A stretch of 64,000 bases of DNA, taken from positions 96,317,501 to 96,381,500 of the forward strand of contig JAZHRO010000014.1 in the NCBI GenBank assembly GCA_037157565.1, read 5' to 3'. Within the stretch, counting starts at the first letter, position 1. Each line of letters starts with the position of its first letter. Position numbers and translations under genes: made by a program. This document shows positions 22,850 to 34,400 of this stretch, in pieces. Below the pieces are notes generated by a model. The model made no database searches, was not told where the DNA came from, and worked only from the letters and a program-made list of their open reading frames with translations. Origin of the DNA: Thalassia testudinum (Eukaryota; Streptophyta; Magnoliopsida; Alismatales; Hydrocharitaceae).

Positions 22850-24083
22850 CCTATCCAAAGTCCATAAACTCAAATTCATTGCAGAGGCCAAATACTACCT
22901 CTGGGATGACCCACTGCTCTTCCACATTGGAGCAGATCAGATTATTCGCAGATGCATCCCAGACTCTGAGATCACCAGTGTGTTATCTTTATGCCACAAT
23001 GATGAGTGTGGTGGCCATTTCTCAGGACGGAAAACCGCTGCAAAAATTTTGCAGTCAAGATTTTTCTGGCCAACCATCTTCAGAGATACACATGATTACG
23101 CCCAACACTGCAAACGATGTCAATCAGTCGGCTTTATGACCAGGAGAGACATGATGCCACTCCAACCCATCATGGTCGTAGAAGTGTTCGATGTCTGGGG
23201 CATCGATTTGAAGTGCCCTTTTTCGAACTCGCATGGCTTCTAGTACATATTGCTAGCCATTGATTATGTCTCGAAGTGGGTCGTGGCCATCCCGACGAGA
23301 TGGGCTAACCACAAGACCGTCATTTCTTTCGTACGGCAAAATATTTTCGCGAGATTCGGAATACCCCACGCTCTGATTAGCGACGGGGGAAGCCACTTCA
23401 TCCACTCCCATTTCAGGTCGTTATTAAAGAAATACAGGGTACGTCACCGCATAGCCACCCCGTATCACCTGCAGACCAATGGGCAGGCTAAAGTGTCTAA
23501 CCGTCAAATCAAGCTGATTCTCTAGAAGGCAGTTAGACCAGACAGGAAGGACTGGTTTGAAAAATTAATCGATGCACTCGAGGCATATCAGACCGCATAC
23601 AAGGCCCCACTCGGAATGTCACCATATCGCATGGTATATGGCAAGGACTGTCACCTTCCTGTAGAGCTGGAACACCACGCTTTTTGGGCGGTGTGAAAAT
23701 GCAACCTTGACCTCGATGCAGGAGGTAGAGAATGGAAACTCTAGCTTAGCGAATTAGAAGAAATCTGGCGGGAGACCTATGAGAATGCACTAGTATACAA
23801 GGACAAGACCAAGGCCTTTCATGATCGCCACATTTGGAGGAAAATATTCACGCGCAACGAGCGAGTCTGGTTTGATTCACGGCTGAAACTGTTCGCGGGG
23901 AAGCTCAAGTCCAAGTAGACTGGCCCGTTTGTTGTGATACAGCCATATCCTAACGGGGCAGTCTAGATCAAGGGCCTAAAATCTGGGCATATATTCATGG
24001 TAAATGGCCAGCGCCTCAAGCCATTTTTGGCCCAGGAACCTCCTCCACCTTACGAGACTATTCATCTTAGTGAGGATGTGTGA
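22850..24083 (+). pseudogene. E3 integrase
   Basis: It resumes the E3 pol frame after S1. The HHCC zinc region is visible (CHNDECGGHFSGRKTAAKIL ... HCKRCQSVG). The catalytic core has WGIDLKCPF (first Asp kept) and ISDGGSHFIHSHF (second Asp kept). The third catalytic residue is lost: GQAKVSNRQIK has Lys (codon 23490-23492) where the family has Glu. The C-terminal domain follows with [22 protein letters not shown] and [11 protein letters not shown], ending at TGA 24081-24083. Stops occur at about 23241, 23523, 23694 and beyond. The product would insert element DNA into the chromosome. Confidence 0.92.
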
Positions 24084-26063
24084 TTGAGTGCTCGCCCAGC
24101 TAGAGGCATTAAACTCAACACGTATAAATACCATTCACTCCACATTCCACCATCATTTATACATAACCATTTTTATACATAGCATATTTTGTTTTAGCAT
24201 ATGTCCGTTTTTGTATATTGCATGCTAACAGGTTGGCCGGTGCTGAATGTATAATTTTAGAAGCAATTCTAGGTGACTTCTACCCACTCATCAACTGTCA
24301 GATTTATTTTTTTTCATGCATGAGGACATGCAGGAACTTAGGCATTGGGGGTTAGATGCAACAAAACTGAAAAATTTTTATGCCAACACTTAGGAAAACC
24401 TCAGAGCTGCATGTAAAATGTGCTTTACAAACCTAAATAAAAGAACAATTGACTCCACCTCCAATGCTCACATTAGAGCTAGAATTCGTTCGTAACAGCC
24501 ACTTCCGACTCACTCGCTCACCTTTTGTTGTAAATTTAGGGTCAAGCTAATTGTAACCCGATACGGGAAATTCACAAAGTACAAATTATGCGAGGTTACA
24601 TGTCTATAGCATATATACATATTGCATTCATGAATAAGATTATTTTATTATGAGAATTCATTAGGGATTTTATCCTTTAGTTGATTTCTGTAATCTGGAA
24701 TCCAGTACAACTTTTCACATACACGTAGAATTTGCAATGGATTCACGGTGAAGGCTGATAAGTGTCTTCAGTCTGTCGAGAAGAAGCAGTGCTTCTTTTC
24801 CTGAAACCCTAGATCATGTTTTGGAAGTCAGGCAGATTTTCCTCTAAAAATCCATCGAATAGTGTGAGATGAGAGTAAAGAGTATTGGTGCTCTAAGATT
24901 AGTGCGAGGAATCTGGAATCCTAGATAATTAGGTGATGATACTCTGAGATTAGACATAGTTTTCGATCTTAGTTCCCGCGTATACATTTTTGTGCAAAAT
25001 TTTGAGAGCCACCAAATAAGGCAAATATGCAGAGAGAGAGTTTTCAAAAAACTAGGGCTAAGGTGGATGGTTACAACCATTCTCTACAGAATCCTCAACT
25101 GAAGGAGGGTATTGATGTCAAGGTTAGAAATACAGCACCCTATCCATCTCTCCCGGTGTCGTGAGTAGGCACTTCCACCAAATAAGCCACCCAATGTCTC
25201 TTGAGTACCACCAATTCCTAATAATGCCTCCTCAATAAAGTTCATCAATGTATGCCAGTTGTGTTATGCTGAAAAAAAAAAATAGAAAAAGAAAAAGAAT
25301 GATGAAAAGAAAGAAAAACTGAAAAAGAAAATTAGAAAAAGAAGAAAAAGCAAAGAAAAGAATGAATATTTAGTGTTTATTTCATCGAGGCAATATCACC
25401 AAATAAAATTGAGATCTACCAAATATGGCCCTAACCTATTTTCCTTGTGTTTTTGATCGCTCGAATACTGGTTGAGGAATTTCAACTTAGTGTTAGGGTT
25501 ATGAGAACTCAATTAAAGTGTTAATGCCTAGTGAGACCACCAAATACAGATCATATGTATGAATCTAGTGAGATAGTGAGCTCTAAGAAAAAGAGTAAGG
25601 GAGAATGAATACAAAGGAATCAAAGAGAGCATAGTTTTTCTCGTCTTTCTCTGAGTTGAGTTACTTAGTAATCCGGGAATCTAGATTCTATAGTACTAGT
25701 CTATAGTAATGGGAGTGAGCCACCAAATATATAATAGTTTCCCTTAGAGATTCTCTACATAAGCCTAAAGCTGGGGTGGAATTCATAGAATATCTTGAAC
25801 ACCCCGAGGGAAGAAGTCCGCCTATCCTGCTAGAATTTTTACTAGGGGTCAAGTACAAGTTTTAGAGGTGAATCAGTTTTTCACACGAATCCATTGCAAA
25901 AGCTAAATAGCTGCACTTTCACTATTGTCTGGATTTCAAGAGCAAAGGATGAAAACAAAAAGGAGAAAAATCTCTATGCATACATTTGATAAAATAATAA
26001 GTCCCATGGGGACCCTTGCTATAAATAATTTAGTCTTGCATTTGCTAGGGATTAGCAAGATTT
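24084..26063 (+). other. E3 3' spacer with CCACCAAATA repeats
   Basis: This 2-kb noncoding region lies between integrase and PPT. Athila elements may hold an env-like gene here, but I find no long frame. It contains six copies of CCACCAAATA or one-base variants (25009, 25175, 25396, 25416, 25537, 25720) and is homologous in blocks to the E2 spacer 57480-58838 (for example GAAGGAGGGTA.T.ATG.CAA and CACTTC.ACCAAATAAGCCAC). An A-rich GAAAAAGAAAAAG stretch lies at 25270-25365. Confidence 0.75.
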
Positions 26064-26076
26064 AGGCATGGGGGCA
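26064..26076 (+). promoter_or_regulatory. E3 polypurine tract
   Basis: AGGCATGGGGGCA abuts the TG of the 3' LTR and is the plus-strand primer site. The preceding GCTAGGGATTAGCAAGATTT is conserved in E1, E2, E4, E5 and E6. Confidence 0.8.
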
Positions 26077-28423
26077 TGATTACGCAGCAATCATAGGTCT
26101 TAATTGACCTAGACTAAGCTAGAACTTAGCATAAGTTAGGGAAATTCATGCACGCATAAGCATTATCTGCATCTTTACTACTTTCCATTAGCTATGCATA
26201 AAATAATGTTATAATGTGCTGATTAAGTGCATTATGTTGATTGCAGGCAATAAGCAGATCTGGAGTTGGATCTGGAGCAGGATGTGAAGCTGGGTCTAGA
26301 ATAACGGGAGTTGTAGCAGAGCTGGAGTAGAAGGCTTAGTTCAGATATAGGAACAATAATGTAAGGTGGTTAAAGTTTGCTATTCTATTAAGTAGGAATA
26401 AAGTAGTAAAATGTGAAGAGCTTACGTCTATCCTAGCCCTAGAATAGCTTAGAGACTTCCCTAAGCCTTACCCACCCTTAGATTAGGTCACAACACCCTA
26501 AGAAGCCTTAAAACCCTAGTTCCAGCCCTTATCTGGACATCTAGATAAGTTATAGGATGTACAGGACCCTTAGCCATCTCCCGCACACCTCAAACCCACT
26601 TCTGCAGTGTTATTGGACATCCAGATACTTTGTCAGATGTCCAATTTCTACAGAGTACCCAAAACAGAACCCTGATTTCCCCCTGACTCAAATTGGACAT
26701 CTAGAACTGAAGTTTGGACTTCTGATTTTTGAGTATAGGTCGTCTGATCCTATTATTAGACATCTGATACTGGTCTCCAGTCCCTGTTTTGAGATTCAAG
26801 TCTTGGTCTTGGATCTCTAGCTCCCTAGACCTAATCCCAACCCCATAGGAACCTAAATTATGGTGTCTTAACCCTAGTACATCACCTCTAAACCTACCTA
26901 AGGACCTAATTAGGTCCTCACCAAACCCAATTGACTTAGATCAAGTCAATTACCTTCACCTAAGTCAATTGGACTCATTGAGTCCAATTGAGCTTAGATC
27001 TCAACCCACGCAAGTTTAATTGGACTTGGTGAGAGTCCAATTGACCTAAACCCAACCTAATTGAGTTATTCTACTCTCAATTAGGTTCACACTCATTCAA
27101 TTAAACTTAGGTTAAGGTTAATTGCATTTTCCCCTTAGCAATTAGGGTTTGTAACCCTAATTTAAGACCTACACCTACCTAAACCCCTTAGAACCTAACC
27201 TAAGCCGCCTAGCCACATAGTGCATGACCACACACACACACACACACACCCATTCACGCACACACACTTCTCTAGAATTCTCTAGAGATCTCTTGAGATG
27301 GCGCCACCTCTTGGTTGCTAAATTTAGCAACCAAGAGGCATTCAAATTGAGATCCACAATTTTTGGATCTCAAATACCACCTCACCCACATGTGGCCGGC
27401 CACTCTTAGACTCTCCCTAGAGAGTTCTACACCTCTCTAGAGAGAAGACATTCAGTCTACAAAAAGACCCCATGGGCGGCCAAACACCCCCATTCACATC
27501 CCTTGTCTTCATTGGCACCACACATCTCATTAGCTCCATACACGCCCACCTTCACTTAGGTTAGCTACTCCACCTCCACGAGCTCACCACCATCATGGAG
27601 GACATCATGCCGGGATGCTGGATCACTCCTCCCTCTCTCCAAGGGTCGGCCTAAGCTACATTGGCCGCCCCTCATTCTCCTCCTGACCACTCCAAGGCCA
27701 TCAGGGACCACCCCTGAATGCCCTCTATTCTTCTAGCTTTAATTCATGCTCTTCATAGTTTTTGTTGCTTTCATTTACTGCTTAGTAGTGTAGTCTTACT
27801 TCTCCCCCAATGATGCATGCAAAATCCCCCTGTTGATTCTTGTATGCAATCATTTTCTGGTTTTCAGGCATTTATGTATAAGCTTTCCTCTAGATTTCCT
27901 TTTGCAAACAACTCCCCAATGAATGAATGAAATTGCATTTTTATAAATATATGTCTCTTTATGTGTTTGAAATCACTATGAGCTTAATAATTATCGTATC
28001 TGCGTGATTTAAGTGCCTGCTCTTTAACTATCTATCTATTACGCACCAGCATGTTGTTTCCTCAGGATATTGAAAATCTAACAATAGATGCTTTCTCCAT
28101 AACTAGTCACCACCTCACTAGAATCGTGCGCACAGAAACTCACACGTTCACTTTTGCAATTTACTTGACACATGCGCATGTGATCCGAGTTAATAACAGA
28201 AGCAGTGAAGTCTTAGTTAGGAGATTGGAAACCGGCGTGCGTCTTTAAACGAAGTAGAGTAGTAAACGATTGATTTCAAAAGCGAAAACAATGCCTCCCA
28301 GAGACGAACGATCGGGCCTCAAGTCTCGTAATTTTTGCAAAACAATATCTTTGTTGGATCGTACTTTGCAACTATACTACGACACTTTTTTCTATCAGAA
28401 ACGCGATCTACGACTTCTCAACA
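26077..28423 (+). repeat. E3 3' LTR
   Basis: This 2,347-bp copy of 10142-12497 starts TGATTACGCAGCAATCA and ends CTCAACA. It includes an AC microsatellite at 27231-27250 and the tRNA-Asp-complementary box at 28370-28383. Confidence 0.92.
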
Positions 28424-29336
28424 ATGCCCCCACCATCAGGTGCCAAGATGGCAGTTGGTCGAAAGGTTCTATAACGAATTATCTGAAAGGCATAGGCAAA
28501 CCATCGATGCAGCCTGTGCAGGAACCTTCATGACTAAAACTGAGGATGAAGCCTGGGCATTATTTGAAACATTAAGTGACAACTCCATACATTTGTCCTC
28601 TACCTATTAAGAAAGAAAGCCATCAATCCTGCAGAGGAAGATAGAGGCCCATGAAGCCAGGGCTTCTCAGGATTTGGCTTATCAGATTCAATTATTGAAT
28701 AAAAACTTTGATAGGCTTTTAGCAAACCCTGGCATGAACCCGCAAGCAACCTCTATCATTTAGGCTTCAAGTGAATGCTCCATTTGCCAAAGCACAATGC
28801 ATGCCACTGGAGAGTGCCACCAGAAAAATCAATTCCCTGAGTTGATTCAGGTCGACTTGAACCCAGCCTAAGGTTTCCGCCCACCTCCTTGCAATAACCC
28901 TATTCCAATACCTATAATCCGGGGTGGCGGAACCATCCAAACTTTTCTTGGAAGCAAGGTGATGCTTCAAACTCAGGGAATACAAGACCCCTACCTCCCC
29001 AACCCATATACCAACCATCCTATGAAAACTCTCCTCAGAATAATCCCTCTAAGATGGATGAACCTAAAGCTATGATGAAAGCGATGCAAGAGCATTAGAA
29101 TATGGTCAGCCAATCTCAAAATAAGGTGATTACTGATATGCAATCCCAAATTGGTCATCTTACTAAGGCAGTTAGGCAATGTGATTTGGGGAAGTTGCCT
29201 AGCTCTTCTGAGGAGAACCCAAAGGGCAAGGGGGTCGTATTCAGGGAGCATGCCCAAGCTATGACCATGATGAGGAGTGGAAAGAAAATTGACAAGTCTG
29301 ATAACACTCCTACAGTTACGTCTTAGAATTCCCCTC
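28424..29336 (+). pseudogene. gag: E2 gag, C-terminal part, with zinc knuckle
   Basis: It begins with the E3 target duplication ATGCC and continues E2 gag in frame: CPHHQVPRWQLVERFYNELS, then TEDEAWALFETLSDNS, with a stop at 28608-28610. A CCHC zinc knuckle, CSICQSTMHATGEC (C-x2-C-x4-H-x4-C), is encoded from 28776, although a stop lies just before it. Later frames hold QNKVITDMQSQIGHLTKAVR and KGVVFREHAQAMTMMRSGKK near 29102-29326, the gag-pro linker. Four or more stops and at least two frameshifts are present. The zinc knuckle would bind genomic RNA. Confidence 0.85.
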
Positions 29337-29579
29337 CTACACTCGACCCGACTTCCATCTCCACCGAGGAAGAGCCACACTACTCTCCCTCACTTGAAAT
29401 CACCCACAATGAGGATGTTGTCATTCCACCACCCCTCTCCCGCCATGATGACCCTTCTACCTAAAAGCCAAGGGTGCCCTATCCAGAGCACCTACCTGCT
29501 CCTGGGGAATCTTCTGCTGGCTCGCCTGGAGACAAGGATAGGATGGTGGAGATTATGGACACTTTTAGGCAAGTCCAGA

Positions 29580-30190
29580 TCAGCTTGCCTCTATTGGAAG
29601 CTATCAAATAGATCTCGTCCTATGCCAAGTTTCCAAAGGGCTTGTGCACCCAGAAGTGTCGATCTAGGAGACAAGTCCAAGCCAAAATCATCCTATCTAA
29701 CCATGTTAGCTCGGTTCTCCAACATGGAACACCCCCCAAAATGAAAGACCCAGGGGCCCCATATATTTCGGTGGTTATAGGAAACCAACACATTGACGAG
29801 GCTCTACTCGATCTGGGGATGGGGGTGAACATTTTAGCGAGCTCTGTCTGTGACCTTTTGGGAGGAGGTGAGTTAAAACCTAGTCTAGTCATCCTCCAAG
29901 TCATAGATAGATCACTTAAGACACCTCGACGATTACTGGAAGATGTCCTGGTGAGAGTGGAGGACTTCTTCTTCCCTGTTGACTTTCTTGTGTTAGATAC
30001 TTACCCTTCTAATAAGCCCACTTAGCCATCCATTATTTTGGGATGCCCCTTCTTAGCCATAGCCAACGCCTTTATCAATTATAGATCAAGGGCACTTAAA
30101 ATGGGCTTTGGGAACAAGAAGATTCAGTTGAATGTTTTTGATACCTACAAGCAATCCAGATTTGAAGATTGTCCTCAGATTTAGGTTGTT
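29580..30190 (+). pseudogene. E2 aspartic protease region
   Basis: The open frame 29642-30025 encodes VSSVLQHGTPPKMKDPGAPY, the active-site block EALLDLGMGVNILASSVCDL, VIDRSLKTPRRLLEDVLVRV and FFFPVDFLVLDTYPSN. A stop follows, then SIILGCPFLAIANAFINYRS and MGFGNKKIQLNVF, the protease C-terminal hallmark. DLG is normal for the lineage; GMGVN where GSSVN is usual may weaken the site. It lies between gag and RT as expected. Confidence 0.88.
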
Positions 30191-30313
30191 GATGAAATAA
30201 TTGAGGAGACTACTTGAACACTCTTATGTAGAGATCCCCTTCAAAAGGTCATATCTAAGGACCATCTTCTGACTATTGAAGAAACTAAAGGGGAAATACC
30301 CGAATTAGAAGAG

Positions 30314-30859
30314 TTGCTAGGGATAAACATGGAGTCTCTGTGCCCACCCTGGATCGTGAAGGTAGACCTGCTACCTGAGGTGGGGACGTATCAACTTAAA
30401 CCCTCAATCCAACAAGCTCCTGAGTTGGAGTTGAAACCCCTCCTAAGCACATTGAAATATGCTTTCCTTGGCGCTAATGGCATGCTCCCCATTATTATCT
30501 TGTCTGCATTATCTGAATCGCAAGAGGGAGCTCTACTTGAGTGCTTGCAAAGGCACAAGGAAGCAATTGCCTGGTCAATTGCTGATATTAAGGGTGTTGA
30601 TCCCTCCCTTTGTATGCATCATATATACACGGATGAGTCCGTGAAACCTTTCTGAGACATTGAGAGAAGGATCAACCCTAATATGCGAGAGGTTGTTAAA
30701 AAGGAGATTCTGAAATGGCTAGATGCAGCGATTATTTATCCCATTTCAGATAGTAAATGTGTGGTGCCCAAGAAGGTAGGAATCACTGTGGAAGAGAACG
30801 AACAAGGAGAGTTGGTGACCACCAGACCCTCAACTGGTTGGAGGGTCTGCATTGATTGC
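30314..30859 (+). pseudogene. pol: E2 reverse transcriptase, N-terminal part, interrupted by E4
   Basis: One frame encodes ELELKPLLSTLKYAFLGANG, AWSIADIKGVDPSLCMHHIY, a stop at 30653-30655, then MREVVKKEILKWLDAAIIYP, GITVEENEQGELVTTRPSTG and WRVCID. A small deletion removes about five residues between ISDSK and VVPKK. The gene is cut at 30859 by E4; ATTGC (30855-30859) and ATTAT (54783-54787) are the diverged target duplication, and RT resumes in frame at 54783. Confidence 0.9.
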
Positions 30860-30906
30860 TCTTTATGTAAAAAAAGGTGAAGGGTGATAGTGCGAAGGTG
30901 AGGGTG
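30860..30906 (-). repeat. E4 3' LTR, terminal fragment left of E5
   Basis: TTTATGTAAAAAAAGGTGAAG and the following bases match the end of the E4 5' LTR at 51791-51830. GGGTG (30902-30906) is the left target duplication of E5 (right copy AGGTG 44096-44100). Confidence 0.88.
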
Positions 30907-31435
30907 TGTTGAAACTATGAGTTGCTACGCTAACGTATTTTGTTTTGAAAACCTGTTGTCATAGTATGAAAGTGAAGAACTCGTGTTCAATAAATAAAAT
31001 TTGTACCAGAATAGAAATCCCGGGTCAAACTCAGGGAGGCTACGTCGATCTATATTCGCAATTATATTTTTTTTTTAGTTTTTGATGAAAAGCGAAGAGA
31101 CGTAATTACAATGAAGCAATATTAGCAATTAGAATAAATGAGAGAGAGAGAAACATGCACTCAATATTTCGAAATGTTTAGACAATGAAACCAAAGAAGA
31201 ATTACACTAGAAAGCGAGAAATCAACTACACTAGAAAGCAAAAAAATTCTTCTGTAGAAAGTTGTAAAGAAGAATGGAAGAGAGAAGTTATCCTCCTCGA
31301 CGATTGCTTGGAGGACGAGTCGGACGAGATGTCACCTGGATGGAGGACGGAGTAGGAAGAAGGAGGTCGAAGCAGGAGGAATGACAATTGGGCAACACAT
31401 TGTCATCGTCGCGGGATCTGCTTTCGAAAAAAGGG
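30907..31435 (-). repeat. E5 3' LTR, 3' end part
   Basis: It matches 42350-42890 of the 5' LTR (GAAACTA.GAGTTGCTACGCTAACGTAT and GAAGAACTCGTGTT), with a GA microsatellite near 31141. It is cut by S2 after AAGGG (31431-31435). Confidence 0.9.
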
Positions 31436-34400
31436 TGATCAGAGCCTCATCATGAGCCATAACTAGCTCATTTTGACCTAATGAAGGGAATAAAAGCTCC
31501 TGTATAACTTAGAAGAGGGCTTAATTGGAGGAATAAGTGTTCTAAGAAGAAAACATGAAATAAAGGTTAAAACTGTAATTTTACCATTGCAGTACATAAA
31601 TGGAATTTCTCAGTGACAAAACATAGGTCAAATGGTTTGAATAAGATAAAAAGTAGGTTGGTTCAATCTGAAATGGGTTTATGTGTAAACCAGGAATCAA
31701 ATGACATCTTATAACCTTAAAACAGACCCGCTTAATTCAACAAGGTTACGATCTGGATAAAAATCAAGTGAAGCCTCTAAAATTCATGGAAAAATATCCC
31801 CTAGGGTTTAGAACATTCAATTTGGCCTTTGGAACCTAGTTTGACCTAAATTAGGGTCATAGCTCATCAATTGACCTAATTTGGGTTTTTATGCAAAATG
31901 TCATATCAAACATGGTCAAACCTAAAATCAAACTCCACCATTCGATTCATTGGGTCAAAATTAGGTTTATACCAAAATTTTGACCTAAGGGGAGGTCATC
32001 TTGACCTACTTTGCAAATTAGTACACCCAATTACATTTTGACCCTTATCTTTTGAAAACCATCACATAAAGCCCCTGGCTTCCTCGCCAATCTTACAATC
32101 AGGTCCCTCCGCCATTAATGGGGAGGAATCCTTCTCCGACAAGGAAGGCATGGGGGATACTCTCTGATCCCTCAGAGATCTCCTCCCAGAATTGGAAAGG
32201 AGATTCTCTAAGGAATCCCCTTCCATTTGAGCCCTATCACAATCTTTGATTTCTGTCCAATCTCTCGTGCGAACGCACGAAAGATTTGGGATCCCAACTA
32301 CCTTCCTTCTTCGGTGAGACAACGGTGGCTGAAGGCTTTCCCTCCATGCACCAGAAGCTCGACCATAGCTTATAAAAGGATCCCCGACCCTCTGCGATTG
32401 ACTCAGACTTGTTTTGGCCATAGAACTCTTCAAAATTCATCTCTCCTCTCTCTGGCCAAGAAGCCCGCAAGCTCCAGCAATTACCTCTCCTCCTCGCCGC
32501 TCTACTGCCATGCCAGTAGTAGAGTTCACTCCACCTCATCCTCCCACGTCACGCCGCACCAAGCGCACGCCTCGCCGACCTCCTCCTCGTCGCCATTATC
32601 TCCCTCAGGGTTGTCTTCTCCAACGATGGCATAAACGAACCGTTTGACTCCGCTGCCCCCTTTCACCCCCAACAATCCAGATAAGTTCCCCATCCTCCAC
32701 TCTTTCATTTCCCTCACTTTATTTCACACAACCGCCCCTCGATCGTCACTGTCCACCGCCACCTTCCTCATCTCCGGCCACCCTCCGGCGAGATGCTCCC
32801 ATCACTCCGCGGCCCCACACGTCTCGCCAACCACCGCATAACCTCCACCACACTTCACTGAATATCCTCCACTCATCCACAGACCCCCTACGGCACCACA
32901 ACTACCCCCCAATCAAGCCCATCCGTCCGGCCGCAGAGCGACCTAGGCACGCATGCCTAGGCCACCCTGCAGCCTGCCACCTACTTCCTCACCTTCGTCA
33001 TGACACGGCGAAGGTCCCCCTGTGATCTGATTAAGCTGTAAGGCCATTTTTGTGTTAGGCAGGTTTCGAGCTTCGTCCGCCATTAGTGTTGACTCGAGGA
33101 AGCTGCACGCTTGCTCCAGGTTGCAAGACTTCAGGGTTCTAGGGCAACAAACTTGGTAATGTCTTGCGAATCTAGTCGTCGTAGTAAGTGACGCCGCGAG
33201 ACCAGCAGTGTCGCAATTGTAGGACGAACTCCTATGGTCACGCGAGAAAGAACGGTGGAACAATAGTCCTACCTCGGTAAGCTGTAAAGCGTGTGAATCC
33301 TTTATATTGATTTTGTGTTATTGCCTTGTCGCCTCCGATAACACTTGGGGTGAGGTCCCTGATGAGAGCCTCATCATGAGCCATAACTAGCTCATTTTGA
33401 CCCAATAAAGAAGATAAAAGCTCCTACATAACCTAGAAGAAGGCTTAACTGAAGGAACAAGTGCTCTGAGAAGAAAACATGAAATAAAGGTTAAAACTGC
33501 AATTTTACCATTGCAGTACATAAACGGGATTCCTCAGAGGCAAAACTTAGGTCAAATGGTCTAAATGAGATAAAAAGTGGGTTGAGTCAATCAGAATTGG
33601 GTTTACGTGCAATCTAAGAATTAAATGACACTTGGTAACCCTAAAATAGATCCTCTTAAATTAACAAGGTTTCAGTCAGAATAAAAATCAAGTAAACCCT
33701 CTAAAAATCATGTAAAAATATCCTCTATGGTTTAGAACACTTAATTTGGCCTTTGGAACCCAGTTTGACCTAGATTAGGGTCCTAGCTCTTCAATTAATC
33801 TAATTTGGGTTTTTACGCAAAATGTCCAGTCAAACGAGGTCAAACCTAAAATCCAATTTCACCATTGGATTCCTTAGGTCCAAATTAGGTTTGTACCAAA
33901 ATTTGGACCTAAGGGAGGTCATCTTGACCAACTTTGCAATTTAGTACACTCAAATCACAATTTGGACCCTATCTTTTGAATATCTTTGCAGAGAGCCCCC
34001 AAAGTTCTTCGTCCCCTTTGCAAACTGGTCCTGCCACCATTGTTAGGGTAGAACCAAGCTCCGGCGAGGTTTAGAGAGGGATTACTCTCTAATCCCTCAG
34101 AGATTCCCTCCCAGAAATGGAAGGGAGATTCTCTGAGGAATTCCCTTCCATCTACGGTGACAATCACAATCTCTAGTGTGAACCCAATCTCTCGTGCGAA
34201 CACACGAGAGATTTGGGTATCTTAACCTCTTTCCATCTCCGGCGACTGACCTCAGACTATTGCGTGCCCTCCACGCCCTGAAAAACTGGCCCAGTGCCTA
34301 TAAAAGAGACTATACCTCCGGCCGCTGAAGGCAAGCTTGATTTTGACGGAAATCCCCTCAAATTTCCTCTCTCCCATCTCCGGCCAAAAGACCTGCAAGC

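Larger units (their letters stand above)
10142..28423 (+). mobile_element. E3: complete Athila-like LTR retrotransposon inside E2 gag
   Basis: Both LTRs are present (10142-12497 and 26077-28423), both flanks carry the perfect duplication ATGCC (10137-10141 and 28424-28428), and PBS and PPT are in place. The internal order is leader, gag, protease, RT, RNase H, integrase, long 3' spacer. It spans 18,282 bp, about 14.2 kb without S1. The LTRs differ at roughly a dozen of the first 170 positions by eye, and all genes carry stops, so the insertion is old. It can no longer make its own enzymes. Confidence 0.93.

Noticed and set aside
25009..25729. CRISPR-like array from the repeated CCACCAAATA
   Set aside because: The motif is only 10 nt, spacing is irregular, and the context is a plant retrotransposon spacer.
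24084..26063. env-like gene of Athila type in the E3 spacer (also 57201-58837 in E2)
   Set aside because: No frame above about 80 aa, dense stops on both strands, no transmembrane pattern.
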